Positions 44,517 through 51,486 of a stretch of DNA of 64,000 nucleotides are shown here, piece after piece. This DNA comes from an uncultured Oscillospiraceae bacterium (lineage in GTDB: Bacteria; Bacillota; Clostridia; Oscillospirales; Oscillospiraceae): positions 1 to 64,000 of the forward strand of contig CAAFPE010000046.1 of the NCBI GenBank assembly GCA_900764755.1, given 5' to 3'. Position 1 is the first letter of the stretch, and each line of letters starts with the position of its first letter. The notes beneath the pieces were generated by a model that was not told where the DNA came from, ran no database searches, and saw only the letters and a list, made by a program, of their open reading frames with translations. The translations under genes and the position numbers were made by a program.

Positions 44517-45266
44517 ATGTTTAAGGGCTTTTATAACTTGACTTCTTCCATGCTGACACATCAGCAGAATTTGGATGTTATTGCCAACAATATGGTGAAT
44601 ATTTCCACCGCAGGCTATAAGCAGGGCCGGTATGTGGCCAGTACCTTTGATGAAGTGATGTATAGCCGGGTGGGGAACAAGCAGCCTGCTGGGAGCGAAA
44701 TTGGACGGCAGAGTTATATCAGGGCGGCCAGTCAGATCTATACCGACTATACGCAGGGTGTTTTGGAACCAACAGATATTCCATTGGACTTTGCTGTAAA
44801 TGGAGATGGTTTTTTCGCCGTACAGGACGCAGATGGTGAAATCTCCTATACGCGGATGGGAAACTTTTCTCTGGATGATGAGGGGTATCTCTGCTTGCCG
44901 GGATACGGTCAGATACTTGACCCTGAGATGCAGCCGATTTATCTGGGGACCGATAAAGTACACGGTGGAGACCAAGGACTCATCTACTACGCCGATGGAG
45001 GCATCATTGGGCAGTTGGGGGTGTTCGCCTTTGACGATTTGGATGCTGTGGAGCATACAGCACGCGGATTGTTGACAGGAAACGGTGCTCAGGCCATTCA
45101 AAACCCCAATGTGCTGAATGGATACTTGGAGCGTTCCAATACCGATATGGTGAAGCAGATGACAGAAATGATCACATTTCAGAGAGCGCTGCAGAGTGCG
45201 GCACAGCTTTCTAAAATGTATGATCAACTGATGACCAAGGCAACGAGCGATGTTGGAAGACTGTAA
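44517..45266 (+). CDS. flgF: Flagellar rod protein, FlgF/FlgG type
   Basis: A distal-rod family protein of 249 residues. The N-terminus has NLDVIANNMVNISTAGYKQG, the middle PLDFAVNGDGFFAVQDADGE and the C-terminus NGYLERSNTDMVKQMTEMIT. FlgF and FlgG are close paralogues; two copies are here and this first one is assigned FlgF by order only. The ATG at 44517 follows GAGGGG. Confidence 0.85.
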   Translation: MFKGFYNLTSSMLTHQQNLDVIANNMVNISTAGYKQGRYVASTFDEVMYSRVGNKQPAGSEIGRQSYIRAASQIYTDYTQGVLEPTDIPLDFAVNGDGFFAVQDADGEISYTRMGNFSLDDEGYLCLPGYGQILDPEMQPIYLGTDKVHGGDQGLIYYADGGIIGQLGVFAFDDLDAVEHTARGLLTGNGAQAIQNPNVLNGYLERSNTDMVKQMTEMITFQRALQSAAQLSKMYDQLMTKATSDVGRL

Positions 45267-45284
45267 AGGTATGGGGATGAGAAC

Positions 45285-46031
45285 GTGAACCAGTCATTTT
45301 TTATTGGTGCGGTAGGAGCACATCAGCAGCAGAAGCGTATGGCTGTGCAGGGAAATAATATTGCGAATGTCAATACCTATGGCTTTAAGGCAGAGAAAGG
45401 CAGATTTTCTGCCCTGATGTACGAGAATGTAAAAGGTATTGACAATGCAGAACTTGCTTCTGGTGTTGGAGCCTGTCTATGGGCCACAGATACGGACTTT
45501 AGACCTGGAACGGCGGTCAGTACAGGGCAGGACCAGGATTATTTGATTGCTGGGGACGGTTTTTTTGCACTGGTGGATCTGGAAACCAATGAGGTGTCGC
45601 TGACCAGGAATGGGGCATTTAAAATTGCGGAGCTGCAACGTCCCTCTGAAGAAGTGGATGAGTATGGGATGCCTGTGATGGAGAAGGTCATGTACCTTTC
45701 GGATGGAGATGGACGCTTTGTGCTGAGCAGTACAGGCGGTATGATTGAAGTGACGGACCGTACAGCGGAGCAGCCGGTTGGTATTTTCGACTATATGAAT
45801 TACAATGGCATGGAGCATATAGAAGGGACACGGTTTCTTGCGGTAGAAAAGAATGGCGGACTCCGCATGGGGCGCGGGACGCTGGTGCGCGGAATGCTGG
45901 AGACTTCCAACGTGGACTTGGCTGATGAAATCACAAAAGTGATCGAGTCCCAGCGTGCATACAGCATGGCACTGAAGATGGTTCAAACATCTGATGAAAT
46001 TGAAACGACCATCAATAACCTGCGCGGATGA
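45285..46031 (+). CDS. flgG: Flagellar rod protein, FlgG type
   Basis: A 248-residue paralogue of the preceding gene. Motifs: RMAVQGNNIANVNTYGFKAE, DYLIAGDGFFALVDLETNEV, and the C-terminal GMLETSNVDLADEITKVIES, QRAYSMALKMVQTSDEIE, closest to the FlgG signature. It starts with GTG 18 bases after the previous stop. Together the two form the distal rod. Confidence 0.88.
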   Translation: MNQSFFIGAVGAHQQQKRMAVQGNNIANVNTYGFKAEKGRFSALMYENVKGIDNAELASGVGACLWATDTDFRPGTAVSTGQDQDYLIAGDGFFALVDLETNEVSLTRNGAFKIAELQRPSEEVDEYGMPVMEKVMYLSDGDGRFVLSSTGGMIEVTDRTAEQPVGIFDYMNYNGMEHIEGTRFLAVEKNGGLRMGRGTLVRGMLETSNVDLADEITKVIESQRAYSMALKMVQTSDEIETTINNLRG

Positions 46032-46045
46032 TGGGGAGGAAAGCT

Positions 46046-46675
46046 ATGGCAATTCAAAGCTATGATGAATTGAGTTCATTGGAACTCGATGCACTAAAAG
46101 AGATTGGAAGTATTGGAACTGGCAATGCGGCAACTGCGTTGTCCTCAATGATTGGAAAGCAGGTTCGGATTGAAGTGCCGGAAGTGCGTATCATGGGGTA
46201 TAACGAAGCGATAGAATGGATCGGGGGTCCGGAGGAGATCACAGCGGGCGTCCTTGTAAAAATCAGCGGCCAGATCAGCGGGATTATGTTATCTGTGCAG
46301 CAATTGGATTTTGTGAATCTGGTTTTGGGCAGTATGCTGGACAAATGCGTGGAGGACTATGGCGGACTGCATGAAATGGAATGCTCTGCGTTGATTGAGG
46401 TGGGGAATATCATGATCTCCACATTTATCAACGCTTTGAGTGATTTGGCTGGAATCAACATTGAACTGACCGTGCCGGCGTTTACTGTGGATATGCAGGG
46501 TGCTATTATGGCGGTGCCGATGGCTGAGTATGGCGGGCAGTCAGACTATATTATGACGATCGGCGGAGATTTTGTCTGTGAAGGAAAGAAAACTCCATGC
46601 CGCCTGCTTTTGTCCCCAGAGATCCGTTCCTTGAATTATCTATTGGGAAAGTTGGGCGTAATCAGTGGAAGATAA
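46046..46675 (+). CDS. cheC: CheY-P phosphatase CheC
   Basis: CheC dephosphorylates CheY and forms a complex with CheD. The 209-residue protein has two E-x-x-N type sites (KEIGSIGTGNAATAL, and ALIEVGNIMISTFINAL) with a proline at the expected distance. The ATG at 46046 is behind GAGGAAAG; a frame-open ATG at 46028 lies inside that site. Confidence 0.92.
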   Translation: MAIQSYDELSSLELDALKEIGSIGTGNAATALSSMIGKQVRIEVPEVRIMGYNEAIEWIGGPEEITAGVLVKISGQISGIMLSVQQLDFVNLVLGSMLDKCVEDYGGLHEMECSALIEVGNIMISTFINALSDLAGINIELTVPAFTVDMQGAIMAVPMAEYGGQSDYIMTIGGDFVCEGKKTPCRLLLSPEIRSLNYLLGKLGVISGR

Positions 46676-47147
46676 ACTTGTTATTGGCATCGCTGATATG
46701 AAAATGGCAAAAGAACGCGGAATGCTGGTGACGTACGCTTTAGGTTCCTGCATCGGTATCTGTTTCTATGACGCAAAGATTAAATTGGGCGCTATGGTCC
46801 ATATTATGCTGCCCATCAATATGGAAACCGGGCGCACTCATACCATGAAATACGCTGATACTGGAATTCGAGAGACCATAAGACTGATGGAAGCCAAAGG
46901 GGCACTGCGAAGCCGGATCACAGCAAAAATTGCTGGAGGTGCAAAAATGTTTTCGGTCAGCGGCGGCGGAGCCCTTGGAAATATCGGACAGCGAAATATT
47001 GAGAGTGTGCATTTGTGTTTGAAACGGGAAAACATTCGCATTCTCAGGGAGGATGTAGGAGGAAGCTCGGCCCGTACGCTGCTGTTTGATGTTTCAAATG
47101 GTATGGGCTGTGTGCGCTGCTATGGCAAGCCAGAACTCATTATTTGA
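46665..47147 (+). CDS. cheD: Chemoreceptor glutamine deamidase CheD
   Basis: CheD deamidates receptor glutamines and activates CheC. The 160-residue protein has nucleophile Cys29 (LGSCIGICFYD), His46 (GAMVHIMLP) and the GGAKMF-type strand (AKIAGGAKMFSVSG). It starts with GTG inside the cheC 3' end (11-base overlap). Adjacent cheC supports the functional pair. Confidence 0.95.
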   Translation: MEDKLVIGIADMKMAKERGMLVTYALGSCIGICFYDAKIKLGAMVHIMLPINMETGRTHTMKYADTGIRETIRLMEAKGALRSRITAKIAGGAKMFSVSGGGALGNIGQRNIESVHLCLKRENIRILREDVGGSSARTLLFDVSNGMGCVRCYGKPELII

Positions 47148-47176
47148 CGATTCACTCGGAAAGGAGCGTTACGGAT

Positions 47177-48091
47177 ATGTTGGAGGATAATAAAAAGGGG
47201 ATCTTGTTGGAGTCCGGTACAAACGAAATCGAGGTCATGCAGTTTACCATTGATGGGAGCCTGTATGGGATCAACGTTGCGAAAGTGAAAGAGATCCTCG
47301 TTTCTGAGCCGGTGAAACCCATGCCGCACTCGCATCCTGCCGTCGAGGGAATTTTTAAGCCACGCGATACCGTGCTGACGGTGGTAGATCTGCCGAAATA
47401 CTTGTTGGGTGAACCCCACGAGAAGGTTCCGAAAGATCTGTTCATTGTCACCAACTTCAACAAAATGAATATCGCGTTTCGTGTTAATACCGTGGTGGGG
47501 ATCAGCCGAATTTCCTGGAAGGACATACAGAAGCCGGATAAGACCGTGTCTGGTGGAGAAGAGGGGGTTGCCACCGGGATTGCACAGTGTGGAGAAGAGT
47601 TGGTTACGATTCTGGATTTTGAGAAAATCGTTGCAGAGATTGCGCCGGAGACTACCATCCAGATGTCGGAAATCGACCGCCTGGGGAATCGGGAGCGGAG
47701 CGATGCTGCAATTTTGGTCGCTGAGGATTCTGTATTGCTCAGCAGGATGATCGAGGAGGCCCTGCACAAGTCTGGTTATGTCAATACGAAAATGTTTCCA
47801 GATGGTCAGGCACTGTGGGATTACCTGGAGACTCTTCGGGGCAGAGAGGATATGGGAGATCTTGTGGCGCTGATTATCACAGATATTGAGATGCCGCAGA
47901 TGGATGGACACCGCCTTACAAAGCTGATTAAGGATGATAAGATGTTCAAGCATCTTCCCGTGATTATTTTCTCCTCTCTCATTACTGAGGAGATGCGTAA
48001 GAAAGGCAAGGAAGTTGGGGCGGACGAGCAGATGAGCAAGCCTGAGATCGGGCATCTGGTTCAGGTGATTGACCACCTGCTGTACAGGTAA
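47177..48091 (+). CDS. cheV: Chemotaxis coupling protein CheV
   Basis: CheV joins a CheW-like domain (about 15-160, with AVEGIFKPRDTVLTVVDLPK) to a receiver domain (about 180-300). The receiver has the acidic pair in LVAEDSVLLS, the phospho-acceptor in LIITDIEMPQMDG and Lys in MSKPE. It serves in receptor adaptation. The ATG at 47177 follows AAAGGAGC; upstream codons back to 47144 overlap cheD. Confidence 0.92.
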   Translation: MLEDNKKGILLESGTNEIEVMQFTIDGSLYGINVAKVKEILVSEPVKPMPHSHPAVEGIFKPRDTVLTVVDLPKYLLGEPHEKVPKDLFIVTNFNKMNIAFRVNTVVGISRISWKDIQKPDKTVSGGEEGVATGIAQCGEELVTILDFEKIVAEIAPETTIQMSEIDRLGNRERSDAAILVAEDSVLLSRMIEEALHKSGYVNTKMFPDGQALWDYLETLRGREDMGDLVALIITDIEMPQMDGHRLTKLIKDDKMFKHLPVIIFSSLITEEMRKKGKEVGADEQMSKPEIGHLVQVIDHLLYR

Positions 48092-48104
48092 ATAGGGTCC
48101 GTTC

Positions 48105-48149
48105 GCGGTAGCATGAAGCTTGCAAGGACTTCTTGCTTGGACATACCGC
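48105..48149 (+). other. Hairpin in the leader of the EAL-HDOD gene
   Basis: GCGGTA (48105-48110) pairs with TACCGC (48144-48149); between them GCAAG and CTTGC (about 48122-48136) form an inner stem. It lies 100 bases upstream of the EAL-HDOD start, in a 157-base gap with no gene. It has no U-run. I do not recognise a known riboswitch. Confidence 0.35.
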
Positions 48150-48248
48150 AGTTTAGTTGACAGGGATGTATCAGACGGTCAAGTCACCTGGCGTATGGGT
48201 TGGGAAGTGCTCCCTGCATAGAAAAAGTATATTGTGGAGGTAAGCGCC

Positions 48249-49553
48249 ATGGCCAATAAGTATATTGTGAGACAGGCAATCAAGGATGCGAAGGGCGAGA
48301 TCCTTGGTTATGAGATCCTGTATCACGGAGAGAATCAGGCATTCGGCAGTGATGCTGGCGCCGCCAATGACTTCGCCGCGGCGGATACAATTTACAGCTT
48401 TCTGACTCAGAACAGCACAAGAGGATTGAAAGGGTCATTAAATTTTATGACCTTCACCACTATGCTTTTGATGAAAAAAACCCCGAAGCTATTCGATAAA
48501 TCGGAACTTGTGATCCAAATCGATGATAGTGTGATCATTCATCCACTGTCGATGCACTTTGTGCATCAGTATGCCAAAGAGGGCTATAAAATCGCGGTCA
48601 ACGAGTTCCAGTTTGCTCCACGTTACCTGACGCTGCTGGATAGTATCGATTATATCAAGCTCAATATCCAGACATCTGCCGATCTCGCCATGCATAATAC
48701 GATCGATATTGCCCACAGCATGAATAAGAAGTGTATCGTCACAAACATCCGCACAGAGGAGGAGTATAACCGGGCGGTTACCTTGGGCGCGGATGCGCTG
48801 GAGGGGCCATACGTTGCAGATAGGCTGACAACGAAGGCGCACAGCGGAGCCTACCTTCAGAGCAATTTCTTCCGCCTGATGGTGGCGGTGACAAAGGATG
48901 AACCGGATGTGGATGAAATCGAACGGCTCATCTCCATGGATGCGGGACTGACCTATGGTCTTTTGAAAATAGCGAACTCCGTATACTTTGCACTGCGCCA
49001 CCGGGCTACCACAATTCATCAGGCCATCATGACCCTTGGGCTGGGTCAGTTGAAGCAGTGGATCTATCTCCTCAGCGCCAGCAACGCCAATGGCGAACAG
49101 GTGGATTCTGGGACAGAGGAGTTTTTGAAGCTTTCTTTCATGCGGGCTAACTTCTGCAGCGAGTTGATGAAGTATGCGGCAGATATGCCGATTTCCAAAT
49201 CGGAAGCCTATCTTATGGGGATGTTCTCCACGCTGAATCATCTGATCGAGGCACCATTGGAGGAGATCCTGAACGAAGTTCCGGTTGCCGAGGAGATCAA
49301 GTCCGCACTGCTTCGGAAAGAGGGGCGCTGCGGAAAGCTGTATGAGTTGGTTTTGAGTTATGAGGCGGCGGATTGGAATGCCATCAGCAGCCTGGCCGAA
49401 GAGTTGGAAATTCCCAATCAGGTACTTACCAATGTGTATTTCGTGTGTATGGAAAACGTGAATGTTTTGTGGGAGCAGTTAAACCACTCATACGTGGAGG
49501 CGGAGCCGGATCCCAATTCCAGTGCGCAGCAGGAAAAAAAGCCTGGCATTTAA
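48249..49553 (+). CDS. EAL-HDOD signalling protein (YuxH type)
   Basis: A 434-residue protein with an EAL-like domain (~1-190) and an HDOD domain (~200-400, with SMDAGLTYGLLKIANSVYFA). The EAL domain is degenerate: GYEILYHGE replaces E-A-L, the ELTE position reads IQIDD and DDFG is NEFQF, so it probably does not cleave cyclic-di-GMP but may bind it. GGAGG lies before the ATG at 49249 less 1000, that is 48249. It is the last plus-strand gene of this segment and converges on the ComFB protein. Confidence 0.85.
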   Translation: MANKYIVRQAIKDAKGEILGYEILYHGENQAFGSDAGAANDFAAADTIYSFLTQNSTRGLKGSLNFMTFTTMLLMKKTPKLFDKSELVIQIDDSVIIHPLSMHFVHQYAKEGYKIAVNEFQFAPRYLTLLDSIDYIKLNIQTSADLAMHNTIDIAHSMNKKCIVTNIRTEEEYNRAVTLGADALEGPYVADRLTTKAHSGAYLQSNFFRLMVAVTKDEPDVDEIERLISMDAGLTYGLLKIANSVYFALRHRATTIHQAIMTLGLGQLKQWIYLLSASNANGEQVDSGTEEFLKLSFMRANFCSELMKYAADMPISKSEAYLMGMFSTLNHLIEAPLEEILNEVPVAEEIKSALLRKEGRCGKLYELVLSYEAADWNAISSLAEELEIPNQVLTNVYFVCMENVNVLWEQLNHSYVEAEPDPNSSAQQEKKPGI

Positions 49554-49564
49554 TGCCAGGCTTT
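49534..49564. terminator. Bidirectional terminator between convergent genes
   Basis: GCCTGGCATT (49541-49550) and AATGCCAGGC (49552-49561) pair perfectly around a single T. On the plus strand TTTC follows. On the minus strand seven U follow (A at 49534-49540), making it a strong terminator for the ComFB-parA transcript. The stop codon of the EAL-HDOD gene lies inside the hairpin. Confidence 0.85.
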
Positions 49565-49602
49565 CTGTGCGTCGAAAATGGTGAACAGAGCGATGGAACT
49601 GC

Positions 49603-50517
49603 TCACTTGGCTTGGTCATGGCGGGGATTTTCCAGGACCTCTTTGCAGGCGTGCAGGATCTGAGCTGTGATAGTGGCGTTGAATCGGCTCTCATACATGG
49701 CGAGCCGAGGACGAATGTTGTTTTTTGGCATAACAACGTACTTGGGAGGCAGATGATTCAGAGCCAGGGCAATGACGTCTTTCCGACATTGTTCGCAGGG
49801 GCAGAGCCCAAAAAGCGAAATGTATTTTGCTGCCATCTCCTCCACCAGCAGTTCCATGATGTTTACGATTACTACCATATCGCCGGTATTGGCAGGCCTC
49901 CCTGCGTTGGAAGGTTCATCTGTACTGCTGTGAGAATTTTCTGACGCATGGGTCTGGATCTTAGGATCTTCGTCCTGTGATACGCCAACTGGTTCACGTT
50001 CAACGCCGGACAGAGGCACTGTATCAGCAGGAATGACTGGGTCGAGAGGGACATCTTCCCTTGATATTTCCACAGGCTGGGGCGGCATCTCCTCTGGAGA
50101 TGTGAGCTTGATTGACGGCTCCACATCGGGCTGATCGGATGGCTCGGTCTCTGCGGCGGCTTCGGCAGTCTCTTCCAACTGGGTTGACGAGGAGGACGGA
50201 AGTTCATCCTCTGAGGAGGCCTCAGGCGGTGTGAGAGCCGGTTCATTTTCAAAAAGCCCCTCATGGTTCTCCAGGGCCTCCTCCTGCATAAGACTTGCTT
50301 CCAGCGCGTCCTTGATCTTGGAGGCTACGGCAAGGTCACTCTGCATGGAGGCGATGATAGGTGGTGTCGGTACAGGCATCTGAGGAGGCGGAACCTGAGA
50401 AGCTGCCGGCGCTTCACTGAGAGTTTGGGTGGAGATGGAGGTTCCACCGCGGCTTCTGCTGAGCAGATTCATGACGTGGGCAGTCTTGCTGGTGTTGGAT
50501 TTCTTAGCTGACGACAT
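49603..50517 (-). CDS. ComFB-domain protein with basic N-terminus and long acidic linker
   Basis: A 304-residue protein. Residues ~220-300 form a ComFB domain: VVIVNIMELLVEEMAAKY, then CPCEQCRKDVIALALNHLPP and KYVVMP, with the Cys pattern of the family. Related ComFB proteins in cyanobacteria are reported to bind cyclic dinucleotides. Residues ~35-210 are Glu/Pro/Ser-rich and probably disordered. The first ~24 residues are basic (SAKKSNTSKTAHVMNLLSRS), resembling the N-terminal activator peptides that stimulate ParA ATPases. It directly follows parA on the same strand, which suggests the pair acts together; this is inference. Confidence 0.75.
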   Translation of the reverse strand: MSSAKKSNTSKTAHVMNLLSRSRGGTSISTQTLSEAPAASQVPPPQMPVPTPPIIASMQSDLAVASKIKDALEASLMQEEALENHEGLFENEPALTPPEASSEDELPSSSSTQLEETAEAAAETEPSDQPDVEPSIKLTSPEEMPPQPVEISREDVPLDPVIPADTVPLSGVEREPVGVSQDEDPKIQTHASENSHSSTDEPSNAGRPANTGDMVVIVNIMELLVEEMAAKYISLFGLCPCEQCRKDVIALALNHLPPKYVVMPKNNIRPRLAMYESRFNATITAQILHACKEVLENPRHDQAK

Positions 50518-50553
50518 ATCAAAACTCCTTGTATGCGAAAGAACTGGAAGCGG

Positions 50554-51333
50554 TTAGCAGCTCGTCGAGGACGGGAAACGGGGGCCGGCGATGATGTCGA
50601 CGACCTCTCTCAGGTCAGCGGCGGGTTTCGATGACGGTTTGTATGTCAATACGCTTTGACCGTGCGCGGGTGCCGTCGCAACGTGTACGCTCCGGCGTAT
50701 TTTGGCCGAGAGCACGCGACTGTCCAGCTGGGCGGCAATTTCCTCCGCCATCTCCACGACCTCCCGGGACAGGGTGAGCCGGGCGTTGAATTTGTTGAAC
50801 AGAAGGCCGATTACTTTTAAGTCTGGGTTGAAGGAGGCGCGGACCGCTTCGACGGTATCCTGAATCTGAGAGATGCCAACCAGGCTGAGGATCTCCGCTT
50901 CCATGGGGATGATCAAGCCCGTGGAGGCGACGTATGCGTTGATGGTCAGAAGATTCAGTGCAGGAGGCGTGTCGATGATAAAAAAGTCATAATCAGGTTT
51001 CAGCGTACTGATCAGCTGATGAAGCATAAATTCACGACGGGGTGCGGTAAACTCAGCTTCTGCCGCGGAGAGCATGATGTCGGAAGAGAGCACGTCTCCA
51101 TATTCTGTATGTGCAATGGCCTCATAGGGGCTTTTCGTGCCCTTTAAGACATCATAAATGGTATAGCTGCCGCCGATGTCCAGACCAAGTGAAAAAGCCA
51201 GGTTTCCCTGTGGATCCAGATCAATGCCCAGCACCCGCGCACCGCGCTGGCGAAGGCCGCAGACCAGGGCGGAGGCGACGGTGGTTTTTCCCACGCCGCC
51301 CTTTTGATTTGTAACGGTTATGACCTCTGACAA
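50554..51333 (-). CDS. ParA/Soj-type ATPase
   Basis: A 259-residue ParA-family ATPase with the deviant Walker A KGGVGKT at residues 11-17 including the signature Lys11, Walker A' LGIDLDPQGN, and Walker B-like FFIIDTPPALNLLTINA. The residues after about 205 (AKIRRSVHVATAPAHGQSV) resemble the nucleoid-binding Soj type rather than MinD, since no amphipathic membrane-binding tail is seen. There is no ParB gene; the downstream ComFB gene takes that place. A role in placing flagella or chemoreceptor arrays is inferred from context. TTG start behind GGAGGG. Confidence 0.9.
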   Translation of the reverse strand: MSEVITVTNQKGGVGKTTVASALVCGLRQRGARVLGIDLDPQGNLAFSLGLDIGGSYTIYDVLKGTKSPYEAIAHTEYGDVLSSDIMLSAAEAEFTAPRREFMLHQLISTLKPDYDFFIIDTPPALNLLTINAYVASTGLIIPMEAEILSLVGISQIQDTVEAVRASFNPDLKVIGLLFNKFNARLTLSREVVEMAEEIAAQLDSRVLSAKIRRSVHVATAPAHGQSVLTYKPSSKPAADLREVVDIIAGPRFPSSTSC

Positions 51334-51372
51334 GGTTGATCCCTCCTGGAAGAAAAACTATGAATTTTGCTC

Positions 51373-51400
51373 TTATTTTTATTGTACTATATGTCGATAG
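51373..51400 (+). promoter_or_regulatory. Candidate sigma-28 promoter of fliD
   Basis: TTAT (51373-51376, within TCTTATT), a 16-base spacer, then GTCGATAG (51393-51400), six of eight matches to the flagellar -10. It lies 86 bases upstream of fliD, a typical late gene. It shares the CTTAT element with the cheA and flgM sites. Confidence 0.4.
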
Positions 51401-51486
51401 AAAAGCATAGAGGGAATAAGCATTTTTTTGAAAAGATAATCATAAGCAAGCAAAAAAATCAGCTTGTGCGAAAGGAGTAAATCACT

